9,074 nucleotides of DNA, taken from the NCBI GenBank assembly GCA_036794585.1, contig DAIRGH010000112.1:1-9074 (forward strand). The letters run 5' to 3'. The DNA comes from WHSW01 sp036794585. GTDB taxonomy: Bacteria > Actinomycetota > Thermoleophilia > Solirubrobacterales > 70-9. How positions within the stretch are numbered: the stretch's first letter is position 1; every line of letters begins with the position of its first letter. The translations under genes and the position numbers were made by a program. Positions 1-6,689 of the stretch are shown in pieces. Under the pieces are notes generated by a model. That model made no database searches. It had not been told where the DNA came from and worked only from the letters and a program-made list of their open reading frames with translations.

Positions 1-800
1 AGCCTGCTGCGCGTCAGCGCCGCAGCGACGGCGCCGGCCACCGCCAGGTCGAAGCGCGCCGAGCGCGCGGTGAGAAAGAGTCCCGCAAGCAGGAACTCGC
101 GACGCAGCTCGGGCACCCTGCTCACCAGCGCCGGAAACCAGCGCAGCCGCGCCCGTTCGGCGACGTACGCCGCCGCGCTGCGGCGGAAGACCGCGTGGTG
201 AACGAGCGCTCGCTCGGCGAACGCGATCCGCGCGCCGGCGCGGCGCGCGCGCCAGCCGAGCCAGACGTCCTCGCCGAACGGTCTGCCCGACGCCGCCTGC
301 CAATCGACGAAGCCACCCACGTTCTCGAACACAGCGCTGCGAATCAGCAGGTTCGCCGTCTCGTACAGGGGCGACGGACCCGTGATCCAGACCGTGTGGT
401 CGAACGGAGCGGGTGGAGCTTCGGGATCGGCCTCGACCCGGCCCTGCACGAGATCGGCGTCGGCCAATGCGGCGAGGCCCTCGCGCAGCCATCCGGGCGC
501 GGGAAAGCAGTCGGCGTCGGTGAACGCGATCGTGTCCGCCCGAGCGACCGCCGCGCCCGCGTTGCGGGCAACGCCGGCGCCCTCGCCGCGCCCGAGCCGG
601 ATCAGGTGCACGGGCAACGCGGCGCGTTCGGCGATCAGGCACGTGTCGTCCAGCGAGCCGTTGTCGACGACGATCGCCTCAAAGGCAGCATCGAGGTCCT
701 GGCGCTCGAGCGAGGCGAGCGTGCGCTCGAGCGTCGCGGCCGCGTCGCGGGCCGGGATCACGACGCTCACCGCAGGAGTGTCCGCGGATCGCTTCGGCAT
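1..800 (-). CDS. Family 2 glycosyltransferase (GT-A fold), C-terminus cut by window edge
   Basis: The first 266 residues are visible; the gene runs off the left edge. The protein opens with SVVIPARDAAATLERTL (residues 11-27), the nucleotide-binding first strand of GT2 enzymes. It continues with IVVDNGSLDDT (43-53), the GVARNAGAAVA stretch (76-86), the metal-binding DXD as TDADCF (D95, D97) and the acceptor-site GED motif at 176-178 followed by LGWRARRAG. A hydrophobic stretch near 236-262 may lie at the membrane. GT2 enzymes move a sugar from a nucleotide donor to an acceptor on the cytoplasmic side of the membrane; donor and acceptor cannot be read here. The ATG start at 800 lies 10 bases after the stop of the upstream glycosyltransferase, so the two are very probably co-transcribed. 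No clear Shine-Dalgarno precedes it. The family call is secure; the specific role is unknown. Confidence 0.9.
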   Translation of the reverse strand, partial: MPKRSADTPAVSVVIPARDAAATLERTLASLERQDLDAAFEAIVVDNGSLDDTCLIAERAALPVHLIRLGRGEGAGVARNAGAAVARADTIAFTDADCFPAPGWLREGLAALADADLVQGRVEADPEAPPAPFDHTVWITGPSPLYETANLLIRSAVFENVGGFVDWQAASGRPFGEDVWLGWRARRAGARIAFAERALVHHAVFRRSAAAYVAERARLRWFPALVSRVPELRREFLLAGLFLTARSARFDLAVAGAVAAALTRSR

Positions 801-810
801 CGCCGGGAAG

Positions 811-1662
811 CTAGTCGGCGCTACGCCGGCGCGAGCTGCCGCCGTGTGCTCCGAGCCAAGCGTTGGCGAAGTAGTAGCCGTCGAGGAGCGAAAACCGGGC
901 TCGCTCGCGCTCGCCCCTGACGAACCAGACTCCCGCGCCGCCAAGCGATCGGAGAGCCGAGCGCAGCGCGATCGGCGGCGCCGCGCCGGAGCCGTGCACG
1001 CGGCGCAGGTTGCGCAGGTGCGATCCATAGGCGCGCGCCTGCTCGCCCACCGCGCGCAGGGTCTCGCGGTCGCGGTGGCGAACCAGCGCCCGCGGCCGGT
1101 ACTCGAGCTGCCACCCGGCGTCCTGCAGGCGCCAGCTGAGGTCGAGGTCGGCCCCGCCGCCGGGCCTGAACCCGCCCACCGCCTCGAACGCGGCCCGGCG
1201 CACGAGCATGTTCGCGGTCACCCCGGCCGAGCGCATCCCGTCGGCGTGCAACCCCTCGACCCAGCGGCCGCGGCGCGACCGCGACCAGCGCGGCAGCGTC
1301 GCGCGCTGCTCGGGATCGCCGACGATCTCGCCGGCGACGACCGCGCAGCGCTCCCCCGGCTCCGGCTCGAAGTAGGCGTCGAGCAGGTCGGGCGCGAGCA
1401 GGCAGTCGGCGTCGACGAAGAGCAGCCAGTCGTTGACCGCGACCGCCGCGCCGGCGTTGCGCGCGTGGGTCGCCGAACGGTGCTCGGCGGCCGGCACGAC
1501 GCGAATCTGCGCACCCACCTCGACCGCCCCGCCGGGGGTGTTGTCGGCGACGATCAGCTCGTCCTCCGGCCCGGGATCGAGCCCTTCGAGGCGCTCGATC
1601 GCCAGGCGCGCTTCCGCCGCGTCGCCGAGAAACGGCAGCACGACGCTGACCGGAGGCCTCAC
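811..1662 (-). CDS. Family 2 glycosyltransferase (GT-A fold)
   Basis: This 283-residue protein is a typical-length GT2 enzyme. It starts with VSVVLPFLGDAAEARLAIE (5-23), then ELIVADNTPGG (35-45), THARNAGAAVAVNDWLLFVDADC (65-87, with DXD at D84 and D86), TANMLVRRAAFEAVGGF (149-165) and the acceptor motif GADLDLSWRLQDAGW (170-184). The usual Glu-Asp pair of this last motif reads Ala171-Asp172, so the Glu is missing but the Asp is kept. The GTG start is fixed by an in-frame TAG directly upstream (1663-1665). A GAGG (minus strand, 1671-1674) lies 8 bases before it. The gene follows argS by 47 bases and precedes another GT2 gene by 10 bases. The likely role is assembly of a surface polysaccharide or glycolipid; the substrate is unknown. 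Confidence 0.92.
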   Translation of the reverse strand: MRPPVSVVLPFLGDAAEARLAIERLEGLDPGPEDELIVADNTPGGAVEVGAQIRVVPAAEHRSATHARNAGAAVAVNDWLLFVDADCLLAPDLLDAYFEPEPGERCAVVAGEIVGDPEQRATLPRWSRSRRGRWVEGLHADGMRSAGVTANMLVRRAAFEAVGGFRPGGGADLDLSWRLQDAGWQLEYRPRALVRHRDRETLRAVGEQARAYGSHLRNLRRVHGSGAAPPIALRSALRSLGGAGVWFVRGERERARFSLLDGYYFANAWLGAHGGSSRRRSAD

Positions 1663-1686
1663 CTAAGGCGCCTCAACAGCGGCGCG

Positions 1687-1709
1687 CCTCCGCTTCGCTT
1701 CGCTCCGCC
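1687..1709. repeat. Short GCTTC-type near-repeat between argS and the glycosyltransferase
   Basis: The 47-base gap after argS contains two copies of cgctt in tandem, flanked by cctccgctt on one side and gctccgcc on the other, so it reads almost the same in mirror order. It is not a good hairpin and has no T-run, so it does not look like an intrinsic terminator. This is compatible with read-through from argS into the two glycosyltransferases. It could be a copy of a dispersed intergenic repeat or simple composition bias. Confidence 0.3.
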
Positions 1710-3365
1710 TCACATTCGTTCCGGCGCCGTCACCCCGAGCAGCGCGAGCGTGGTCGCGATCGTGCGCGCGGTCGCGACGCAGAGCCCGAGCCGCGCGGCC
1801 TCGGTCGGCGCCGGTGCGCCCACCACCCGGCAGTCGCGATAGAAGGCGTGAAAGTCGGCGGCAGCAGCCATCGCATACGCGCACAGGCGGTGTGGGGCGC
1901 GACGGTCGGCGGCGGTGGCGACCTCGCCCGGAAGCTCCAGCAGCCGCCGTACCAGCGCCCTCTCCGCGGGCTCGGCGGCGGCGGCGAGCGCCTCCTCGGC
2001 CAGCGCCGCCTCCTCCGGCGGCACTCCCCCGCCGGCGCCCTCATCGGCCGCCTTGCGCAGGATGCTGGCGATCCGCGCGTGCGCGTACTGCACGTAGAAG
2101 ACCGGGTTGTCCTGGGACTGCGAGCGGGCCAGGTCCAGGTCGAGGTCGAAGGCGGTGTCGTGGCTGCGCTGGAGCATGAAGAAGCGCGCCGCGTCGACTC
2201 CGATGTCGTCGATCAGCTCGTCGAGGCCGACGAACTCGCCCTTGCGCTTCGACATCCGCGCCCGCTGGCCGCCCTCGACGACGTTGACCAGCTGCATGAT
2301 CGGCGCCTCGTACCGCTCGGGATCGTGGCCCAGCGCCGCCAGCGCGGCGCGCATCCGCGGCACATACCCGTGGTGGTCGGCGCCAAGGGGTGTGACGAGG
2401 CGCTCGGCCCCGCGCTCGAGCTTGTCGCGGTGATAGGCGATGTCGGTGGCGAAGTACGTGGGTTCGCCGTCGCTGCGGACCAGCACCCGGTCCTTGTCGT
2501 CGCCGAACTCGGTCGTCCGCAGCCAGAGCGCGCCGTCGCTCTCATACGCGTGACCGCGCCCTTGCAGCTCGTCGAGGGTCGCCGCCGGCGCCCCCGACTC
2601 GAGCAGCCGGCGCTCGGACGACCAGGTGTCGAAGCGGACGCCGAAGCGCGCAAGTGTCGCCTCGATCCGTTCCCGCATCGCCTCGGTTCCCCGCCTGCCG
2701 AGCTCGTCGAGGTCACCGGGATCCGCGCCGCCGGCGGCGAGCTCGGCGGCGAGCTCGCCCACGTACTCGCCCGCATACCCGTCCGCAGGGGGCTCCTCGC
2801 CGCGCATCCTCGCGGCGATCGACTCGGCGAACAGGCGGACCTGGGTCCCCGCGTCGTTGAGGTAGTACTCGCGCTCGACCTCCTCGCCGCGGAGCTCGAG
2901 CAGCCGCGCCAGCGAGTCGCCGAACGCGGCCCCGCGGCCACCGGCCACCGTCGCCGGACCGGTCGGGTTGGCGCTGACGAACTCGACGAGCACGCGCTCG
3001 GGACGCTCGGGTCTGCCGGCGCCGAGTCGTTCGCCCGCTGCGAGCAGCGTCGCGGTCGCCTCGCGATGCCAGCGGTCGGAGAGAAAGACGTTGAGAAAGC
3101 CCGGTCCCGCGACCTCGATCCGCTCCGCGCTGGTGCCGAGCTCGCCCGCGAGCAGCTCGCGAAGCCGCTCGGCCACCTCGCGGGGCGCCGAGCCGACCAT
3201 CGGCGCGAGCAGCATGGCCGCGTTGGTCGAGTAATCGCCGAGCTCGGGCTTGGGCGGTCGCTCCAGGGTCAGCCGGGCTCCGGCGTCGCCGTCGAGCTCG
3301 TCCGCGACCAGCTCGATCGCCGCGCGCAGGTCGGCGAGCGGGTCCGATGTCGGCGGCGCGGCCAC
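1710..3365 (-). CDS. argS: Arginyl-tRNA synthetase (class I)
   Basis: The 551-residue protein matches the usual ArgRS length and charges tRNA-Arg with arginine in the cytoplasm. The N-terminal Add1 domain shows PELGDYSTNAAMLLA (40-54) and GPGFLNVFLS (87-96). The catalytic domain shows VEFVSANPTGP (127-137), YYLNDAGTQV (167-176), EPTYFATDIAYHRDK (301-315) and GADHHGYVPRM (328-338). The KMSK loop reads RMSKRKGEFV (370-379). The C-terminal DALR anticodon-binding domain begins near NPVFYVQYAHARI (420-432), and the protein ends in the family-typical LLGVTAPERM. The HIGH signature, normally H-[VIL]-G-H after NPTGPL, is T139-V140-A141-G142, so both histidines are absent. The start is a GTG with no Shine-Dalgarno and a TACTAT hexamer 6 bases upstream, suggesting a leaderless mRNA. 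The gene is divergent from the GalE-like epimerase and upstream of two glycosyltransferases. Confidence 0.96.
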   Translation of the reverse strand: MAAPPTSDPLADLRAAIELVADELDGDAGARLTLERPPKPELGDYSTNAAMLLAPMVGSAPREVAERLRELLAGELGTSAERIEVAGPGFLNVFLSDRWHREATATLLAAGERLGAGRPERPERVLVEFVSANPTGPATVAGGRGAAFGDSLARLLELRGEEVEREYYLNDAGTQVRLFAESIAARMRGEEPPADGYAGEYVGELAAELAAGGADPGDLDELGRRGTEAMRERIEATLARFGVRFDTWSSERRLLESGAPAATLDELQGRGHAYESDGALWLRTTEFGDDKDRVLVRSDGEPTYFATDIAYHRDKLERGAERLVTPLGADHHGYVPRMRAALAALGHDPERYEAPIMQLVNVVEGGQRARMSKRKGEFVGLDELIDDIGVDAARFFMLQRSHDTAFDLDLDLARSQSQDNPVFYVQYAHARIASILRKAADEGAGGGVPPEEAALAEEALAAAAEPAERALVRRLLELPGEVATAADRRAPHRLCAYAMAAAADFHAFYRDCRVVGAPAPTEAARLGLCVATARTIATTLALLGVTAPERM

Positions 3366-3371
3366 ATGGCG

Positions 3372-3377
3372 ATAGTA
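3372..3377 (-). promoter_or_regulatory. Putative -10 element of argS (leaderless type)
   Basis: On the minus strand the hexamer TACTAT fits the TANNNT -10 consensus and ends 6 bases before the argS GTG. Transcription would then begin at or next to the start codon, giving a leaderless mRNA, in line with the lack of a Shine-Dalgarno. No good -35 is visible at the usual distance. Confidence 0.5.
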
Positions 3378-3384
3378 GTGCCGC

Positions 3385-3396
3385 GCTCCCGGGAGC
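3385..3396. promoter_or_regulatory. Perfect 12-base palindrome in the argS/epimerase divergent gap
   Basis: GCTCCCGGGAGC is its own reverse complement. It lies just upstream of the argS -10 hexamer, in the -35 region of the argS promoter. Its left part, GCTCCCGGG, recurs as a direct repeat at 3415-3423, 30 bases away (about three helical turns). This is a plausible operator, but short GC-rich palindromes also arise by chance in such DNA. Confidence 0.35.
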
Positions 3397-3401
3397 CCGG
3401 C

Positions 3402-3418
3402 GAGCTTGACGTAAGCTC
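3402..3418. promoter_or_regulatory. Inverted repeat overlapping the putative epimerase promoter
   Basis: GAGCTT and AAGCTC form perfect 6-base arms around a 5-base spacer (GACGT). The right arm covers most of the TAAGCT hexamer proposed as the -10 of the epimerase gene, so a dimeric repressor bound here would block that promoter. The regulator is unknown. Confidence 0.35.
3412..3417 (+). promoter_or_regulatory. Putative -10 element of the GalE-like gene
   Basis: TAAGCT fits TANNNT and ends 10 bases before the ATG at 3428. The predicted transcript would have a leader of only a few bases. No Shine-Dalgarno lies between the hexamer and the ATG. No convincing -35 is seen. Confidence 0.4.
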
Positions 3419-3427
3419 CCGGGCCGC

Positions 3428-4366
3428 ATGCGGGCGCTTGTCACCGGCGGAGCCGGCTTCATCGGATCCCACGTCGTCGACGCTCTCGTGGGGCGTGGCG
3501 ACGAGGTCCTAGTGATCGACGATCTCTCCAGCGGACGCAGGGAGAACCTCGACGGGGCGCTGGCGACCGGCGCCGAGCTCGCCGAAGCGAGCATCACCGA
3601 CGTCGACGCCGTCGAGGCGGCGTTCGAGCGCGGCCGTCCGCAGCTCGTCCTCCATCTCGCCGCCCAGGTCGACGTGAGGCGCTCGGTCGCCGATCCCGCC
3701 TTCGACCTCGACGTCAACGTGGGCGGGACGATCCGGCTGCTCGAGGCCGCCCGCCGGCATGGCGTCGAGCGCTTCCTCTTCGCCTCCACCGGCGGCGCCA
3801 TCTACGGCGAGGGCGACGGCCGCGAGCTGCCGCTCGACGAGGACGCCGAGCGGCGCCCCGACGCTCCGTACGGTCAGTCGAAGCTTGCGGCCGAAGGCTA
3901 CCTCTCGCTGTACCGGCGGCTCTACGGCCTCGAGACGGCGGCGCTGCGGCTCGGCAACGTCTTCGGTCCGCGCCAGGACCCTCATGGCGAGGCCGGGGTG
4001 GTCGCGATCTTCTCGCGCGCCCTGCTCGACGGTGGGCGCCCGCGTGTGTTCGGCGACGGCATGCAGACGCGCGACTACGTCTACGTCTCCGACGTCGCGG
4101 CGGCCTTTGTGGCCGCGGCAGACCGCGGCGCGGGCGGCGCGCTCAACATCGGCACCGGAATCGAGACCGACGTGCTCGACCTCGGCAGACGAATCGCCGG
4201 CGCCGCGGGCGCGGAGTTCGATCCCGAGATGGCGCCGGCGCGCCTGGGCGAGGTGCAGCGGATCTCGATCGACCCCGCCCGCGCCGCCGCCGAGCTCGAC
4301 TGGCGCGCCGAGCACGGGCTCGACCGCGGGCTGGCGCTGACGGTCGAGTCGTTTCGCGGCAACTAG
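3428..4366 (+). CDS. NAD-dependent sugar-nucleotide epimerase, UDP-glucose 4-epimerase (GalE)-like
   Basis: This 312-residue protein is an extended short-chain dehydrogenase/reductase. The Rossmann NAD-binding motif is TGGAGFIGSHVV (6-17), and VIDDLSSGRREN (29-40) carries the adenosine-ribose-binding Asp. HLAAQVDVRRSV (76-87) follows. The active site has S120-T121 in STGGAIYGE and the catalytic Y148-x3-K152 in YGQSKLAAE. RLGNVFGPRQDP (174-185) and GDGMQTRDYVYVSDVA (209-224) are typical of the UDP-hexose epimerase/dehydratase group. It probably interconverts UDP-glucose and UDP-galactose, or a related nucleotide sugar, feeding the adjacent glycosyltransferase. A dTDP-glucose dehydratase or UDP-glucuronate epimerase cannot be excluded without alignment. 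It is divergent from argS and 6 bases from the downstream GT2 gene, so it forms an operon with that gene. Confidence 0.9.
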   Translation: MRALVTGGAGFIGSHVVDALVGRGDEVLVIDDLSSGRRENLDGALATGAELAEASITDVDAVEAAFERGRPQLVLHLAAQVDVRRSVADPAFDLDVNVGGTIRLLEAARRHGVERFLFASTGGAIYGEGDGRELPLDEDAERRPDAPYGQSKLAAEGYLSLYRRLYGLETAALRLGNVFGPRQDPHGEAGVVAIFSRALLDGGRPRVFGDGMQTRDYVYVSDVAAAFVAAADRGAGGALNIGTGIETDVLDLGRRIAGAAGAEFDPEMAPARLGEVQRISIDPARAAAELDWRAEHGLDRGLALTVESFRGN

Positions 4367-4372
4367 ACGGCG

Positions 4373-5269
4373 ATGGCCGGCGCGCCGAGCCTCGACGTCG
4401 TCGTCGTCTCCTACCGCTGCGAGGCGCTGCTGCGCGACTGCCTGCAGTCGCTGCTTGCGAATCCGTCCGCCGGGTCGATGGACGTGCACGTGGTCGACAA
4501 CGCCTCGGGCGACGGCACCGCCGAGATGGTCCGACGCGAGTTCGGAGACGTGCGGATCACGATCAACGATGACAACCTGGGCTTCGGGGTCGCGAACAAC
4601 ATCGGAATCGCGGCGGGCAGCGCTCCGTACGTGCTCGTGCTCAACCCGGATACGAGGCTGACGCCCGGCGCATTGGATGCGCTTCTGGCAGTGATGGAGG
4701 AGACAGCAGACGTCGGCATGATCGGTCCGCGGCTGGAGCTCGACGACGGGTCGTTCGACCATGCCTCCCGGCGCTCGTTCCCGACGCCGCTGGGCGCGCT
4801 CGGGCATTTCACGGGCCTCGGTCGGCGAAGCGGGTCACCGGACGCGCTCTCGCAGTACCGCGCCCCCGAGGTCGAGTCCGGCCCCGTCGACGCGATCAAC
4901 GGCGCCTTCATGCTGATCCGCCGCGCGGCGCTCGACCAGGTCGGCGCCTTCAACGAGCGCTACTGGATGTACATGGAGGACCTCGACCTCTGCTACCGCT
5001 TCGCCCAAGCTGGCTGGAAGACCTGGTACGAGCCGACCGTCACGGTCGCCCACGTCAAGGCGGGGACGAGCGGCGAGCACCGCTCGCTGCGGCTCACGTA
5101 CGCCTTCCACTACGGGATGTTCCGCTTCTACCGGGATCACTACGCGCCCGAAAGGAATGCGGTGCTCAACGGGGCGGTGTACGTGGGCATTGCGGTGAAG
5201 TTCGCGGCGGCCGCGGTGCGCAGCGCCGTGGCTCGGGGCCTGTTGCGGTTTCGCAGGACGGGGCAATAA
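4373..5269 (+). CDS. Family 2 glycosyltransferase, WbbL-like (possible rhamnosyltransferase)
   Basis: This 298-residue enzyme has the WbbL-type layout. It shows LDVVVVSYRCEALLRDCLQSL (7-27), VHVVDNASGDGT (38-49), NDDNLGFGVANNIGIA (65-80) and VLNPDTRLTPGAL (89-101, metal-binding Asp93). INGAFMLIRRAALDQVGAF (175-193) precedes the acceptor motif YMEDLDLCYRFAQAGW (200-215, E202-D203), followed by VAHVKAG (225-231). Near the C-terminus, a hydrophobic segment around 264-282 may anchor it at the membrane. WbbL-like enzymes often transfer rhamnose from dTDP-rhamnose to lipid-linked acceptors in wall or O-antigen synthesis; that specificity is only a family hint. The ATG lies 6 bases after the epimerase stop with no clear Shine-Dalgarno, suggesting translational coupling. 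The gene ends in TAA and converges on the M48 protease gene. Confidence 0.92.
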   Translation: MAGAPSLDVVVVSYRCEALLRDCLQSLLANPSAGSMDVHVVDNASGDGTAEMVRREFGDVRITINDDNLGFGVANNIGIAAGSAPYVLVLNPDTRLTPGALDALLAVMEETADVGMIGPRLELDDGSFDHASRRSFPTPLGALGHFTGLGRRSGSPDALSQYRAPEVESGPVDAINGAFMLIRRAALDQVGAFNERYWMYMEDLDLCYRFAQAGWKTWYEPTVTVAHVKAGTSGEHRSLRLTYAFHYGMFRFYRDHYAPERNAVLNGAVYVGIAVKFAAAAVRSAVARGLLRFRRTGQ

Positions 5270-5298
5270 GGGAGTGAGTCCGGGCGTATTGGGTCGAA

Positions 5299-5335
5299 GG
5301 GAGACTTTGCCGCCATATAGGCGGCTAACTCTCCT
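5299..5335. terminator. Imperfect bidirectional terminator-like hairpin between convergent genes
   Basis: GCCGCC (5309-5314) and GGCGGC (5320-5325) form a perfect 6-base stem closed by an ATATA loop. The stem continues outward through a T/T mismatch, two T-A pairs and a C/C mismatch into GGAGA (5300-5304) paired with TCTCC (5330-5334), plus a G-T wobble. There is no U-tract on either side, so termination would rely on the hairpin alone or on Rho. It sits 30 bases after the glycosyltransferase stop and 38 bases after the protease stop, where a shared terminator is expected. The rest of 5270-5372 shows nothing else I can name. Confidence 0.6.
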
Positions 5336-5372
5336 CTCGTCACAAGGCCCCCTCCTCCCCTACCCAGCCCGT

Positions 5373-6632
5373 CTACCGCCCCCGCTCATACGCCAACGCC
5401 GCGCCGATCCTGTCGACCGTGGCCGGGTGGGTGCCGAGCAGGAAGTGCGTCCAGCCCGGGGGATCGGGATCTGACACGTTCGTCCGCGCCAGGCGGGTCT
5501 GGACGTCGATCAGCGCCTGCGGGTCGTCGGTGAGCTCGAGCGCGAACTCGTCGGCGCTGGCCTCGACCTGGCGGGAGAGCTGGTTGCCCGGGATGCCGAG
5601 GACGAACCCCGTCAATGCGAGCGCGAGGAAGTAGGCGGGGATCGCTGCGGCGCTGCCGGGGTCGACGCCGCGCCGGCGCAGGATCGCCAGCGCGAGCTCG
5701 CGCGCGAACAGCAGCCCGAACGGCGAGACGATCGCGACGTAGACGATGCCCCGGGGGACGTCGTCGTGGGCGACGTGACCGAGTTCGTGCGCGACCACCG
5801 AACGCAGCTCAGGCCGGGCGGCGTCGTCGAGCAGGTTGTCGTACAGGACGACCCGCTTCGTCGGGCCGAGCCCGCCGACGTAGGCGTTCAGCGAGGTGAC
5901 CCTGCGGCTGGCGTCGATGCGGTAGACCTCGCCAATCTCGACCTCGGCCCGGTCGCCGAGCTCGAGCACGTCGCCGCGCGCACGGCTTCCCTCGGGCAGC
6001 GGCTCGAACTTGTTGAAGATCGGCGCGAGCAGCACGGGCGCGATCCAGACGAACAGCGCGGCGAGCACGGTCACGCCAGCCCCCGCCGGCAGCCACCAGC
6101 GGCGGGGAAACCTCCGCACCAGCGCCATCAGCAGCAGCGCGCCGACCGCTGTCAGCGCGATGGCAATCGCCCCCGCGCGTACGTAGTCCCACAGCCACGA
6201 GCCGAGCGACTGCGACGAGACCCCGACGTCGACGGCCCGCTCATGCGCGATGAGCGCGCTCGGCAGGGTGACGAGCTGGGTCACCGCGGCGAGTGCCCCG
6301 CCGACGAGCGCGGCGCCGGCGAGCGGCCGCTCGCCGCGCCGTTCGAGCCAGCGCCGCACCGGCGCCGGGTGCCCGAGGGCCACCGCAACGAGTACAGCGC
6401 CCTCGAGCGCAAGCCCCGCGATCAACAGCGCCCGCTGGCCGCTGCGATACTCGCGCGCCCGCTCGAGCTCGGCGGGGGCGAAGTAGTCGCCCTCGGCGAC
6501 CGGCACCGGGTCCGGCGGCTGGTCGCGCGGGCTCAGCAACCACACCGCGGCCTCGGCGACGAGCACCATCGCCACCGCCGCCCCGCCAAGGCGGACGGCC
6601 GTCGAGCGGCCCTTTCCGACCGTCAACCTCAT
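5373..6632 (-). CDS. M48 family (Ste24/CAAX-type) membrane zinc metalloprotease
   Basis: The 419-residue protein has the zinc motif VVAHELGHVAHDD (279-291, H282-E283-x2-H286) and the third zinc ligand in QVEASADEFALEL (E357, with D361), the M48 signature. The C-terminal FLLGTHPATVDRIGAAL is also typical of Ste24-like members. Hydrophobic stretches near 13-34, 67-87, 103-127, 152-172, 183-205, 295-316 and 328-347 indicate an integral membrane enzyme, and the N-terminal half corresponds to the M48_N membrane region. LNAYVGGLGPTKRVVLYDNLLDD (248-270) is a conserved pre-catalytic segment. Such proteases cleave membrane or prenylated substrates and help membrane-protein quality control; the bacterial substrate is unknown. 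The ATG at 6632 is preceded 8 bases upstream by TATCGT. The gene is monocistronic by context: convergent with a glycosyltransferase and divergent from a phosphoesterase. Confidence 0.93.
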   Translation of the reverse strand: MRLTVGKGRSTAVRLGGAAVAMVLVAEAAVWLLSPRDQPPDPVPVAEGDYFAPAELERAREYRSGQRALLIAGLALEGAVLVAVALGHPAPVRRWLERRGERPLAGAALVGGALAAVTQLVTLPSALIAHERAVDVGVSSQSLGSWLWDYVRAGAIAIALTAVGALLLMALVRRFPRRWWLPAGAGVTVLAALFVWIAPVLLAPIFNKFEPLPEGSRARGDVLELGDRAEVEIGEVYRIDASRRVTSLNAYVGGLGPTKRVVLYDNLLDDAARPELRSVVAHELGHVAHDDVPRGIVYVAIVSPFGLLFARELALAILRRRGVDPGSAAAIPAYFLALALTGFVLGIPGNQLSRQVEASADEFALELTDDPQALIDVQTRLARTNVSDPDPPGWTHFLLGTHPATVDRIGAALAYERGR

Positions 6633-6640
6633 CGCCGCCT

Positions 6641-6646
6641 ACGATA
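6641..6646 (-). promoter_or_regulatory. Putative -10 element of the M48 protease gene
   Basis: TATCGT on the minus strand ends 8 bases before the ATG, which would place the transcript start within about two bases of the start codon. A weak AGGCGG lies in the gap but too close to the ATG for a standard Shine-Dalgarno. The same bases read on the plus strand give TACGAT (6640-6645), a possible -10 for the divergent phosphoesterase gene with a leader of about 55 bases. Confidence 0.4.
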
Positions 6647-6669
6647 GTCCGCTCGCCCGGGCCCTCCGA

Positions 6670-6689
6670 CGAGTCCACGGCCGGACTCG
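6670..6689. promoter_or_regulatory. Inverted repeat upstream of the metallophosphoesterase gene
   Basis: CGAGTCC (6670-6676) and GGACTCG (6683-6689) are perfect 7-base arms around the 6-base spacer ACGGCC. The element ends 17 bases before the phosphoesterase ATG. It could be an operator controlling one or both divergent genes, or a hairpin in the phosphoesterase leader. It has no T-run and so is not an obvious attenuator. Confidence 0.4.

Noticed and set aside
382..1842. Long plus-strand open frame opposite the two glycosyltransferases
   Set aside because: The translation is Arg/Ala/Ser-rich low complexity with no family motif, and it lies antisense to clear GT2 genes; it is an open frame caused by high GC.
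3406..3410. TTGAC as a -35 element of the epimerase promoter
   Set aside because: It lies only one base before the TAAGCT hexamer and 17 bases before the ATG, so there is no room for a properly spaced -10 upstream of the start.
1848..3512. Long plus-strand open frame opposite argS
   Set aside because: It is the antisense of a full-length argS and shows no recognisable domain; it also overlaps the divergent promoter gap and the epimerase start.
3509..4807. Minus-strand open frame opposite the epimerase and glycosyltransferase
   Set aside because: It spans two well-supported plus-strand genes and its protein has no coherent motif.
5766..6647. Plus-strand open frame opposite the M48 protease
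   Set aside because: Arg/Gln/His-rich antisense translation with no motif; the protease on the other strand has all zinc ligands and membrane segments.
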